A stretch of DNA of 35,216 bases, taken from assembly GCA_016789755.1 (NCBI GenBank), contig JAEUQG010000120.1, positions 1-35,216 on the forward strand. The letters run 5' to 3'. The position numbers and the translations under genes were made by a program. Under the pieces are notes generated by a model. It saw only the letters and a program-made list of their open reading frames with translations, searched no databases and was not told where the DNA came from. The DNA comes from Bryobacterales bacterium. Lineage in GTDB: Bacteria > Acidobacteriota > Terriglobia > Bryobacterales > Bryobacteraceae. Below, piece by piece: positions 15,596-23,506 of the stretch. Positions within the stretch are counted from its first letter, which is position 1. Each line of letters opens with the position of its first letter.

Positions 15596-18079
15596 TTACT
15601 TCTCGATGCGCATACCGTAGAAGCTACGGTGTACGAAGAACATACTGATGACCAGGAAAACAATGGCCAGCCCATGGCTTAGCCCGGTCCCCTGCTCCGC
15701 AGTGAGCGAAACAGCCAGTTCCACAGCCAGCAAACCGAACAGCGTAGTGAACTTGATGATCGGGTTCATGGCAACGGAAGACGTGTCTTTGAAGGGATCG
15801 CCGACAGTGTCGCCCACAACGGTAGCAGCGTGCAGATCTGTACCCTTGGCCTTCAATTCGGTCTCCACGATCTTCTTGGCGTTATCCCAGGCGCCGCCGG
15901 CGTTGGCCATGAAAATTGCCTGGTAGAGACCGAACAGCGCAATGGAAACCAGATAGCCGATGAAGAAGTAGGGTTCGACGAAGGCAAAGGCTAGCGTCGA
16001 GAAGAACACTGTGAGGAAAATGTTGAACATACCCTTTTGGGCATATTGCGTACAGATCTCCACGACCTTCTTCGAATCGCTGACCGAGGCTTTGGTGGCG
16101 CCTTCGAGTTTGATATTGGCTTTGATGAACTCGACGGCACGGTAGGCGCCGGTGGTCACGGCTTGTGTGGATGCTCCGGTGAACCAGTAGATGACCGCGC
16201 CTCCGGCGATGAGGCCAAGGAGGAAGGGCGGATGGAGGATGGAGAGGTTCGCCAGAAGTTCCGGTTTCAGCCCTTGGGTCAGCATCACGATGATGGAGAA
16301 GATCATGGTTGTGGCGCCCACCACGGCGGTTCCGATCAGCACGGGCTTGGCTGTGGCCTTGAACGTGTTGCCGGCGCCGTCGTTCTCTTCCAGATGCTCT
16401 TTGGCGCGCTCAAACTGCGGCTTGAAACCGAAGTTCTTTTCAATGTCCTGCTCGATCTTGGGCAGCGTTTCGATGACGCTCAATTCGTACACGGACTGGG
16501 CGTTGTCGGTGACCGGGCCATAGGAATCGACGGCAATGGTAACGGGCCCCATACCGAGGAATCCAAAGGCAACCAGACCGAAGGCGAACACGGCCGGAGC
16601 GATCATGAGCGAAGCGAGGCCCATGGTGCTGACGTAGTAGGCGATGCCCATCAGCAGCAGAATGCTCATGCCGAGCCAGTAGGCGCTGAAGTTGCCGGCT
16701 ACCAAGCCAGAAAGGATGTTGAGCGAAGCGCCGCCTTCCCGGGCGCTGGTTACTACTTCGCGGACGTGGCCGGAATCAACCGAGGTGAACACCTTAACGA
16801 ATTCCGGAATGATGGCGCCCGCCAAGGTGCCGCATGTGATGACGGTGGAGAGCTTCCACCACAGCGAGTCGTCGCCGCCGAGGGTGGGGATGAGCATGTT
16901 GGAGACGATGTAGGTGAGGATTACCGAGACGATTGAGGTGAGCCAGACCAGCGAGGTGAGAGGCGCCTCGTAGTTCATCTTCACCGCGTTGCTGTACTTG
17001 CTTTTCGCCATGGCTTCGTTAATGAAGTAGGAACCGGCCGAAGCAACCACCATCATGACGCGCATGGTAAAGATCCACACGAGCAGTTGCACCTGAACCA
17101 TGGGGTCCTTCACGGCGAGGGTAATGAAGCTGATTAGTGCAACACCGGTGACTCCGTAGGTTTCGAAACCGTCGGCGCTGGGGCCGACCGAATCGCCGGC
17201 ATTGTCGCCGGTGCAGTCGGCGATGACGCCAGGGTTACGGGCGTCGTCTTCCTTGATCTTGAAAACGATCTTCATCAGGTCGGCGCCGATATCGGCGATC
17301 TTGGTGAAAATGCCGCCAGCCACGCGCAACGCCGCCGCGCCCAGAGATTCGCCGATGGCGAAGCCGATGAAGCAAGGACCGGCATAATCCCCTGGGATGA
17401 AGAGGAGAATCACCAGCATGAGGAGCAACTCTACTGAGATCAGCAACATCCCGATGCTCATGCCCGCCTTCAGTGGGATTGCATAGCAGGGGAACGGCAT
17501 GCCGCGCAGGCTGGCGAACGCCGTGCGGGAGTTGGCGAAGGTGTTGACGCGAATCCCGAACCAAGCCACTGCGTAACTGCCGCCGATGCCGATGAGGCTG
17601 AAGATCAGAATAATGGCGACTTTGAACGCGTCCATGTGCTGGAGCACGCCGAAGTAGAAGATCATGATCACGCCGATGAAGATTTCGAGAATGAGCAAGA
17701 ACTTGCCCTGGGTGGTGAGGTAGGTTTTGCAGGTTTCGTAAATCAGCTCGGAAATCTCAAGCATCGACGAATGGACCGGCATGTTCTGCAATTGCTTGTA
17801 GATTACCAGTCCAAACGCAAGCCCGAGGACACAGACAAGGAGTCCGATCATGAGAAAACTGCGACCGTCGATTCCACCCATGAATGTGGCGGTCGACAGG
17901 TCGGGAACGATCAGGTTGGCCTCGCCGCCGCCGTGCTGCTGTGCGGACAGCGGCAACGAGCCTACGGCGAGTAAACAAACCGCCGTCAAGAGGACCGTAA
18001 GTAAAGGGGAAAAGTGCCGCAGGATGGGGGAGAACCGGGTTGCTGCTCTCCTGGTCCGGGCACTGCCGTATGAAGTCAT
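15596..18079 (-). CDS. hppA: Membrane-bound ion-translocating pyrophosphatase (K+-independent type)
   Basis: 827 residues with about 16 membrane segments. It couples hydrolysis of cytoplasmic pyrophosphate to export of H+ (or Na+) across the inner membrane. Diagnostic motifs are present: E-D-D-A-R-N-P-G-V-I-A-D (277-288) with D-N-A-G-D-S-V-G (292-299), which coordinate Mg-pyrophosphate, D-N-A-Q-S (525-529), and near the end G-A-W-D-N-A-K-K and D-T-V-G-D-P-F-K-D-T. Lys574 in G-N-T-F-K-A marks the K+-independent subclass; K+-dependent enzymes have Ala there. Ion choice cannot be settled by eye. Residues 1-50 form an N-terminal extension with its own hydrophobic segment ending P-L-S-A-Q-Q, possibly a cleaved signal. 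A GGAGG lies 12 bases before ATG 18079, longer than ideal, with another ATG between. It is divergent from the histidine kinase gene. Confidence 0.96.
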   Translation of the reverse strand: MTSYGSARTRRAATRFSPILRHFSPLLTVLLTAVCLLAVGSLPLSAQQHGGGEANLIVPDLSTATFMGGIDGRSFLMIGLLVCVLGLAFGLVIYKQLQNMPVHSSMLEISELIYETCKTYLTTQGKFLLILEIFIGVIMIFYFGVLQHMDAFKVAIILIFSLIGIGGSYAVAWFGIRVNTFANSRTAFASLRGMPFPCYAIPLKAGMSIGMLLISVELLLMLVILLFIPGDYAGPCFIGFAIGESLGAAALRVAGGIFTKIADIGADLMKIVFKIKEDDARNPGVIADCTGDNAGDSVGPSADGFETYGVTGVALISFITLAVKDPMVQVQLLVWIFTMRVMMVVASAGSYFINEAMAKSKYSNAVKMNYEAPLTSLVWLTSIVSVILTYIVSNMLIPTLGGDDSLWWKLSTVITCGTLAGAIIPEFVKVFTSVDSGHVREVVTSAREGGASLNILSGLVAGNFSAYWLGMSILLLMGIAYYVSTMGLASLMIAPAVFAFGLVAFGFLGMGPVTIAVDSYGPVTDNAQSVYELSVIETLPKIEQDIEKNFGFKPQFERAKEHLEENDGAGNTFKATAKPVLIGTAVVGATTMIFSIIVMLTQGLKPELLANLSILHPPFLLGLIAGGAVIYWFTGASTQAVTTGAYRAVEFIKANIKLEGATKASVSDSKKVVEICTQYAQKGMFNIFLTVFFSTLAFAFVEPYFFIGYLVSIALFGLYQAIFMANAGGAWDNAKKIVETELKAKGTDLHAATVVGDTVGDPFKDTSSVAMNPIIKFTTLFGLLAVELAVSLTAEQGTGLSHGLAIVFLVISMFFVHRSFYGMRIEK

Positions 18080-18134
18080 TGTCGTGACATTCCTCCAAAG
18101 AAGACCTTGATAGCGCTAGGGTTAAGGCCGCTTC

Positions 18135-18164
18135 ATGATACCAAGCACAGAGGGTGGGAGGCAA
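18135..18164 (-). promoter_or_regulatory. Candidate sigma-70-type promoter for hppA
   Basis: On the minus strand TTGCCT (18159-18164) is followed after 18 bases by TATCAT (18135-18140), about 55 bases ahead of the hppA start. The match is four of six at -35 and five of six at -10. Position in the divergent gap is right, but this is by eye. Confidence 0.4.
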
Positions 18165-18167
18165 TAT

Positions 18168-18194
18168 CGGACGCCCAGGGCGGTTTCCCGTCCG
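18168..18194. repeat. Short inverted repeat ahead of the histidine kinase gene
   Basis: CGGACG (18168-18173) and CGTCCG (18189-18194) could form a 6-bp stem with a 15-base loop in the leader of the kinase gene. It may be an operator-like site or chance; no T-run follows. Confidence 0.25.
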
Positions 18195-18222
18195 TGACGC
18201 AAACATCCTACACTGGTGGGCG

Positions 18223-19539
18223 ATGATCAGTGCCAGTTTGCGCCAACAGAACCTCGTGAGAATCCTTGCGGTTGGATTCTCTCTGGTAATCCTCTTGTTG
18301 GCCGCGGCGGCGGGACTCTCGGTTCGCAGGGCGCAAGCCATCCATGCCAATTCTGTCGAACTGGTCACACAGCGCATTTCGACGTCGGGATTAGCCAACA
18401 ATCTTCTCGTCGTGCAGCAAAGGATCGGCAAGGAATTGTACTATCTTCGATCGTTGCGGCCGGCAGACGCGGAACGCATCCACGCCGAGGTACAGTCCGC
18501 AGAGAGGGAATTGCAGGAGATGCAGCAACTCGCGGTTCAGGCGCGGGCCGAAGAATTGCAGGCGCTGCTTCGTGTTTCGATCGCCTTCGCCCGCGCCGTG
18601 CGCGAGGCAACCGGGAAATACGTGACGCCGGAAATACTGGCGGAGTTGCACGGCTACCGTGAGGATTTCTCGCGTATGGCCGTGGAAGCGGTCCGCAACG
18701 AGTCGGCAAGGACTGGATCGTTACAAGCCGCCATCGAGAGAGATGCGGCGCAACTACGGGCGGAGTCCCTCTACCTGCTTGGCGGTTGCCTGCTGCTGGC
18801 AATTGGTGGGGCTGTCCTCACCGTGCGGGCCAGCCATCAATTCCTGCATCAGATTCAGTGGCAGGCGGGAGAGCTGAATCGGGTGTCGTGGCAAATGCTG
18901 GAGAGCCAGGAAACGACCGCGCGCCGCTTCTCTCACGAGTTGCATGACGAACTGGGCCAGAGCCTTGCCGGGGTGCGGGCGATCCTTGTGGGGATGAAAC
19001 CCGAGAATGTCACCCTCAGGCGCACCGAGTGCATCGGTCTTCTTGACGAATCGATCCAGAATGTTCGAGAGCTATCCCAACTATTGCGCCCGGTGATTTT
19101 GGACGACTTTGGGCTGGATGCCGGTCTAGGGTGGCTTTGTGAGCGATTCACCAGCCGCACGCGCATTGAAGTGAAGTATCGGTCGGAGGTACACGAGCGA
19201 TTCGCCGATGATCTGGAGACGCAGTTTTTTCGGATTTCGCAGGAGGCACTGACAAACGTTGCACGGCATTCGGGAGCAACGAACGTGTTTGTGGAGTTGC
19301 GGATTCGTGACGGCAAGCTACATCTGACCGTGGAGGACAATGGGAAGGGGATGCCGGCAGGCGTAGAGCACGGGCAATCCAGCCTGGGTTTGGTGGGGAT
19401 GCGTGCGCGCGCCCGGCAGAGCGGTGGGGAACTAGCGGTAACCAATGGCACACATGGCGGCGTCAAGTTAGAGGTATGGGCGCCTGTACGCAAAGTGAGC
19501 GAAATTGCTGAGCACAAAGATACGCATCCTATTGGCTGA
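18223..19539 (+). CDS. Sensor histidine kinase, NarX/DesK-type (HisKA_3)
   Basis: 438 residues. Two membrane helices (about 11-32 and 183-203) frame a helical periplasmic sensor of about 150 residues with no recognised ligand domain. The cytoplasmic part has a HisKA_3 dimerisation helix with E-L-H-D-E-L-G-Q; the phosphoacceptor is most likely His241. The HATPase_c domain (about 330-422) shows the N-box S-Q-E-A-L-T-N-V-A-R-H, G1 E-D-N-G-K-G-M and G2 S-L-G-L-V-G-M-R-A-R. ATG 18223 follows GGTGGG and places the first membrane helix right after a short cytoplasmic start; the earlier in-frame start at 18154 lacks such a site. The 3' end overlaps the response regulator start by 35 bases, so the two form a two-component pair. 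Confidence 0.93.
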   Translation: MISASLRQQNLVRILAVGFSLVILLLAAAAGLSVRRAQAIHANSVELVTQRISTSGLANNLLVVQQRIGKELYYLRSLRPADAERIHAEVQSAERELQEMQQLAVQARAEELQALLRVSIAFARAVREATGKYVTPEILAELHGYREDFSRMAVEAVRNESARTGSLQAAIERDAAQLRAESLYLLGGCLLLAIGGAVLTVRASHQFLHQIQWQAGELNRVSWQMLESQETTARRFSHELHDELGQSLAGVRAILVGMKPENVTLRRTECIGLLDESIQNVRELSQLLRPVILDDFGLDAGLGWLCERFTSRTRIEVKYRSEVHERFADDLETQFFRISQEALTNVARHSGATNVFVELRIRDGKLHLTVEDNGKGMPAGVEHGQSSLGLVGMRARARQSGGELAVTNGTHGGVKLEVWAPVRKVSEIAEHKDTHPIG

Positions 19540-20146
19540 CGACCACGCAGTGGTCCGTAAGGGGTTTCAGTTCATCCTCTCGGCGCAGCCCGACTTTGAA
19601 GTGGTAGGCGAGGCGTCCAACGGCAAGGACGCCGTGGAACTGGCCCGGTCGCTTCAGCCGGATGTTGTGGTGATGGATGTTTCCATGCCGGAGCTCAATG
19701 GTATCGAAGCCACGCGCCGAGTCGGCGAGGTTTCGCCGAAGGCACGCGTACTGGCGCTGAGCATGCATCGCGACTCAGTTTACGTGCGCGAGATTCTGCG
19801 CGCCGGCGCGCGCGGCTACATTCTCAAAGACGCACAAGAGGCGGAGTTGCTCAGCGCAGTCCGGGCCGTCAGCAAGGGGGACGGCTATCTTAGTCCGGCC
19901 GTTTCCGACGCAGTGCTGAATGATTACCGAAAGCATGTCACGGATCCGCTGGACCTGCTTACCGCGCGCGAGCGCGAAGTATTGCAGCACATTGCCGAGG
20001 GGAAGACGAACAAAGAGATTGCGGGGCTGTTGGGCCTCAGTGTTTACACCGTGGAAGCACATCGTGGCCGTCTGATGGAGAAACTGAATCTGCACAGCAC
20101 TGGAGAACTGGTCCGCTTTGCCCTGCGCAACGGCTTAATCGACTGA
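19505..20146 (+). CDS. NarL/FixJ-family response regulator (TTG start)
   Basis: 213 residues. The receiver domain (about 5-122) has the acidic pair Asp12-Asp13, phosphoacceptor Asp58 in V-V-M-D-V-S-M-P, Ser86 in L-A-L-S-M-H and Lys108 in Y-I-L-K-D. The C-terminal LuxR-type helix-turn-helix (about 150-210) has L-T-A-R-E-R-E-V-L-Q and T-N-K-E-I-A-G-L-L-G-L-S-V-Y-T-V-E-A-H. It is a DNA-binding transcription factor switched by the kinase in front of it. The start is taken as TTG 19505 because K-I-R-I-L-L-A-D-D-H needs only a few preceding residues and no in-frame ATG or GTG is close. The ribosome site is weak and lies inside the kinase gene, consistent with coupled translation. Target genes cannot be told from sequence. 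Confidence 0.93.
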   Translation: MLSTKIRILLADDHAVVRKGFQFILSAQPDFEVVGEASNGKDAVELARSLQPDVVVMDVSMPELNGIEATRRVGEVSPKARVLALSMHRDSVYVREILRAGARGYILKDAQEAELLSAVRAVSKGDGYLSPAVSDAVLNDYRKHVTDPLDLLTAREREVLQHIAEGKTNKEIAGLLGLSVYTVEAHRGRLMEKLNLHSTGELVRFALRNGLID

Positions 20147-20184
20147 GGCGGCGCCTCGCAAGGGGCGGAAATCTGACGGGAGCG

Positions 20185-20892
20185 ATGGTTACGAACATCG
20201 ATGAAAAGGCCAAGTTGGCCGGCTTTTGGTCGGCGATGTTGGCTGCCGTTTGTGCCTTTGTGTACGATGTTGCGCAACTCGCCGAGTGGCAAGGATGGCT
20301 GGGATCGCATGGGGGGCCGGAAAGTTCCAGCACACCCTTGGGGCTCATTCTGCTGCTCACACCGTCGCTCCTACTTGGCCCCGCCTATCTGATGGTGACA
20401 GTGAGCGTTCATCGAATTGCGGAGCCCGCGCAGAGAATCTGGAGCCACGCCGCGATTGCGTTCGCCACAGCCTATATGGTCCTGACGGGGACGGTGTATT
20501 TCGTGCAACTCACGTGGGTAGCGCCGCGAATGGCCGAAGGGCGCGTCTCCGGAATGGAACAGTTCCTGTTTGTGCCGTTCGATTCGTTCCTTTATGCGGT
20601 CGATATCCTGGGCTATAGTCTGATGAGCATCTCTACGCTTTGGGCCTCGTTCGTTTTCAGCAAACGCCGCGAAGGAACAGCCGCGCGCCGGCTTCTGCTG
20701 GCGAATGGCCTGCTGGCACCCTTCATCGCGCTACAGATGTTCTGGCACTGGCTGATCTGGGTTGCTTCAGCCTGGGCCATCACGTTTCCCGGCGCCATGG
20801 TAGCGTTGGCTTTCGTTTTCCGCGGCCTCAGCCCTTCCGAAGATCCGCCACCGGAGTTGAAAAGCCCTCGATTCGATTTTCAGCCAGAGTGA
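20185..20892 (+). CDS. Polytopic membrane protein of unknown function
   Basis: 235 residues with about six hydrophobic helices (roughly 12-34, 52-75, 86-108, 128-157, 168-185 and 190-211) and a short Pro-rich cytoplasmic tail. GGGAGCG stands just before ATG 20185. I do not recognise a family; the helix-rich, charge-poor layout resembles small uncharacterised integral membrane proteins. It starts 38 bases after the response regulator on the same strand, so it may be the third gene of that operon and either a target or an accessory of the two-component pair. Its last 65 bases overlap the end of the convergent beta-helix gene, each strand coding for the C-terminus of its own protein. Confidence 0.75.
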   Translation: MVTNIDEKAKLAGFWSAMLAAVCAFVYDVAQLAEWQGWLGSHGGPESSSTPLGLILLLTPSLLLGPAYLMVTVSVHRIAEPAQRIWSHAAIAFATAYMVLTGTVYFVQLTWVAPRMAEGRVSGMEQFLFVPFDSFLYAVDILGYSLMSISTLWASFVFSKRREGTAARRLLLANGLLAPFIALQMFWHWLIWVASAWAITFPGAMVALAFVFRGLSPSEDPPPELKSPRFDFQPE

Positions 20893-22144
20893 TCGCCTTA
20901 GCCTCCTTGCCGATTCGCACTCCTACTCGAGAAGCCGCCCCGCGGGTTTCGAGCAAGACGTTGCTCTGCAAAGACACATGCTCCGTTGGTCCCTCGATCT
21001 CCACAGCGGCTCCGTTTTCGTTGCCGCTGTCGACCACCCGATTGCCCTCAATCCGATTCCGGCTGGGTGCGAAGGAGTGCCCATGTTCCTGACGCAAATA
21101 GATGCCGAACTTGCCGCTGCGGAGGACTTCGTTGTTCCGGACCACGTTATCCGTGTCGTTGTGTCCAATGGAGACACCGAATCGCCGATTGTCCGCCATG
21201 GTATTGCGTTCCACTAGTGCCCACTTGACGCCCCAGCAGAAGAAGAACCCGATGTCGTTCGTGTCCAACCGGCATCCTGTAACCACAGTGCGCTGCGATC
21301 CCGACCCCGGATGCAAGCCGTAGTTGGCGTTGTTGTGACTGGTACAGTCCTCGACACGTACATCGTGGCAAACCTGGTAGCTGATTCCGTCGCCATTGAA
21401 GTTACGGGCAGTGACCTGCCTCATTCGGATTCGGTTGCTCTCGCGCAGGAAGATGCAGCCCACGTAGTTCCCGTTGAGGAACTCGGTGTTGGCACGATTC
21501 CCGTCGAGGCAGATGTTCTCAACGACGGCATCGGCGATACGGTAGCCCTCGAACAGCGAGTGCACACGTGATGCCGAAGCTCCTTCCTTGATCCAGTAGT
21601 TTTCCTGGAGCATTTGGTTAAGTTTGAACCGGTTTCCGCTGCGAGCCACTAGTGTCCGCCTGAAGATATCCTCTCCGCCGTTATGCGGATTCCTGGTGCG
21701 AAGCACAATTCCGTCTCCGATGGCGAAACCGGATGCATCCTGGACGGTGATCTCCTGGTCGTACCAATCGGAATTCTGGACCAGAGCTGTTTTGAAGCCA
21801 GGCTCGTTGACGCAGACGGTGTCCAAGCCACTTCCGGCGACACGTACGCCGGATCTCAACTGAACGGCGTTGCGAAAGCGGAAGACGCCGGGCAGCAGCC
21901 GGACTGTCCCGCCGCCCAAACCAGCCACATAGTCGACGCCGGCCTGCACCGCGCGATGATCGGCTCCTACCAAATCGGCCTTCTCCGGGCCGACGGTAAT
22001 CGACAATCCTTGTTCCCATCGAGGTTCGATCGAATCGCCGGAGGTTGCCCGCGGCGTGGTCACCGGCGGAGGTTGCGGCAAGTTCTCGGCCTGCGCCAAC
22101 AGCGCAGGCGTCCCCAGAAAGACGCGACGTTTCATACACGCCAT
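20828..22144 (-). CDS. Exported right-handed parallel beta-helix protein (pectate-lyase-like fold)
   Basis: 438 residues. The leader M-K-R-R-V-F-L-G-T-P-A-L-L-A-Q suggests export. The body begins D-H-R-A-V-Q-A-G-V-D-Y-V with G-G-G-T-V-R-L-L-P-G-V-F-R, the usual opening of pectate-lyase-superfamily beta-helices. It then has many coils of the type V-x-x-N-x-x-x-x-N (N-N-A-N-Y-G-L-H, R-N-N-E-V-L-R-S-G-K-F-G-I-Y-L). Such proteins are polysaccharide lyases, hydrolases or epimerases, or serve structural roles; no catalytic set could be identified by eye. ATG 22144 is chosen because GTGGGA precedes it; ATG 22135 (M-K-R-R) is the alternative. It lies about ten bases after the PfkB kinase gene, so the two are one transcription unit. 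Confidence 0.85.
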   Translation of the reverse strand: MACMKRRVFLGTPALLAQAENLPQPPPVTTPRATSGDSIEPRWEQGLSITVGPEKADLVGADHRAVQAGVDYVAGLGGGTVRLLPGVFRFRNAVQLRSGVRVAGSGLDTVCVNEPGFKTALVQNSDWYDQEITVQDASGFAIGDGIVLRTRNPHNGGEDIFRRTLVARSGNRFKLNQMLQENYWIKEGASASRVHSLFEGYRIADAVVENICLDGNRANTEFLNGNYVGCIFLRESNRIRMRQVTARNFNGDGISYQVCHDVRVEDCTSHNNANYGLHPGSGSQRTVVTGCRLDTNDIGFFFCWGVKWALVERNTMADNRRFGVSIGHNDTDNVVRNNEVLRSGKFGIYLRQEHGHSFAPSRNRIEGNRVVDSGNENGAAVEIEGPTEHVSLQSNVLLETRGAASRVGVRIGKEAKAITLAENRIEGFSTPVADLRKG

Positions 22145-22154
22145 CGTATCCCAC

Positions 22155-23054
22155 TCATTCGTGTGTTGCGATCGCCAGTTTCCGGCAATCTTCGAGCGAC
22201 CATTCCGGGATGGCCCCCGGACGCGATGCCACCAGTGCGCCCACGCGGTTGGCGAACTCTCCTGTTTTTGCTGCGTTCCAACCTTGCGACAACCCGTGCA
22301 AGAAGGCGGCGGCAAAAGCATCGCCCGCACCCACTGTGTCGGCCACTGTAACGGCGAATCCGGCCCCCTCCGCATATTCATCCCCGATGCGCACCGAGCT
22401 TCCATTGGGACCGCGTGTCACGGCCACGGCTTGCCAGCCGAATTGACGCTGCCAGTGAGCCGTGAACTCTTCGAGTGGACGGCCGTGGAAGTTGAACATC
22501 GCGTCCACCTCGCGGGCCTCTTCATCATTCCACTTCACCGCGTCTGCTATGGCCATTAGCGACTCCACCAATTCCAGGGTGTAGCTGTGGGGGCGCAGAT
22601 TGATATCGTAGAACTTCCTGGCGCGGTGCAGTGTATCCGCCATCCGTGCAGTCAGTTCTCTTACTTCGGGTTGCATCTGGTGCAGTGTTCCGAAGTACAT
22701 CCAATCCGGATCCCAGGCACGTAGCCGATCCAGGGCTGTATCATCCATCGTCACAGAGTCGTAGGCCGCGGGCCGGTGCAAATGAAATGCCGGTTTGCCC
22801 TCCGCATCTACGTGCACCGAGACCACTCCTGTTTGGCGGCCGGCAACGACGTGCAGGAACTGCGTGTCCAGGCCCAAGTGCTCGGCTCGGTTCAGAATCA
22901 GCGATCCTCGGGCGTCCGCCCCGACGGCGCTGACAAACCGGACGTCATGGCCAAGGCGGCTCGCCTGAACCGCGAAATTGAAAGGAGCGCCGCCGAGCCT
23001 CTCTTCACCGGGGAACAGATCCCACAACACCTCACCGATAACTACTATCTTCAT
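22155..23054 (-). CDS. PfkB-family carbohydrate kinase (fructokinase-like)
   Basis: 299 residues, normal for the ribokinase/PfkB family, which transfers phosphate from ATP to a sugar or nucleoside hydroxyl in the cytoplasm. The N-terminal G-G-A-P-F-N-F-A-V-Q-A-S-R-L-G (21-35) is signature 1, and A-D-T-V-G-A-G-D-A-F-A-A-A-F (238-251) is signature 2 with catalytic Asp245. The opening I-G-E-V-L-W-D-L-F-P resembles fructokinases, and Y-D-I-N-L-R-P fits the central sheet. Substrate is inferred only. ATG 23054 is chosen because K-I-V-V-I-G-E is the first strand of the fold; the extension to 23093 adds nothing recognisable. It is followed almost immediately by the beta-helix gene. Confidence 0.9.
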   Translation of the reverse strand: MKIVVIGEVLWDLFPGEERLGGAPFNFAVQASRLGHDVRFVSAVGADARGSLILNRAEHLGLDTQFLHVVAGRQTGVVSVHVDAEGKPAFHLHRPAAYDSVTMDDTALDRLRAWDPDWMYFGTLHQMQPEVRELTARMADTLHRARKFYDINLRPHSYTLELVESLMAIADAVKWNDEEAREVDAMFNFHGRPLEEFTAHWQRQFGWQAVAVTRGPNGSSVRIGDEYAEGAGFAVTVADTVGAGDAFAAAFLHGLSQGWNAAKTGEFANRVGALVASRPGAIPEWSLEDCRKLAIATHE

Positions 23055-23161
23055 ATTCGTTCGCGCCGGCGCCTCTACTTGACTCTGACACAATCCCGCA
23101 CCGACCGAGATGGGAAAAGCGGGACGCTTTGCCGCATTGCCCGTATGAGGAGGTATTTCTT

Positions 23162-23449
23162 ATGCAAGAGAACATTTACATCGACTTCATCGCAAAAGAA
23201 AGTGCAGAAATGCTGCGGGAGTTGAGAAAGCTGACACAAGTCATGGAGCGCATCGAGGCATGGTCCAGGGGAACAAAATACGGGACGGTTCCGCAAGGGC
23301 ATGTGCAGGCTATGGAGGGATGGATGTTGAGCGTAGTGGAGAGTTACGTGCGGATGACCAGGCTTGCTAACGGCAGCGTGGCCGCCGCCAACGCCGTCGC
23401 CCGCATGAAGACATTGGCCGAGAAGAAGATCGATTGGGAGCGCGGGTAG
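23162..23449 (+). CDS. Small helical protein of unknown function
   Basis: 95 residues from ATG 23162, which follows a strong GAGGAGG site at about 23149-23155. The protein is predicted all-helical by eye (A-E-M-L-R-E-L-R-K-L-T-Q-V-M-E-R-I-E near the N-terminus; A-A-A-N-A-V-A-R-M-K-T-L-A-E-K-K-I-D-W near the C-terminus). It has no signal, membrane segment or cysteine, so it is probably cytoplasmic. I do not recognise a family. It stands alone between the divergent PfkB gene and the convergent heparinase-like gene and is followed directly by two hairpins, one with a T-rich tail, so it looks like a complete single-gene transcript. The ribosome site and terminator are the main reasons for calling it real. 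Confidence 0.75.
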   Translation: MQENIYIDFIAKESAEMLRELRKLTQVMERIEAWSRGTKYGTVPQGHVQAMEGWMLSVVESYVRMTRLANGSVAAANAVARMKTLAEKKIDWERG

Positions 23450-23505
23450 CTCTCAACGAGTGAGAGCGGCCTGGTTCTGGTCGGAGCCAGGCCGCTTCCC
23501 TTTTA
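23450..23505 (+). terminator. Rho-independent terminator with an overlapping upstream hairpin
   Basis: The main stem pairs the GCGGCCTGG arm starting at 23466 with CCAGGCCGC ending at 23495, followed by TTCCCTTTT. A smaller stem, CTCTCA (23450-23455) with TGAGAG (23461-23466), starts one base after the stop of the small protein gene and shares one base with the large stem. The T-run is on the plus strand, so it serves the small gene. Confidence 0.75.
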
Positions 23506-23506
23506 C

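Noticed and set aside
16037..16936. 299-codon open frame antisense to hppA
   Set aside because: Gly/His/Asp-rich translation typical of the reverse of a membrane protein gene; hppA is certain.
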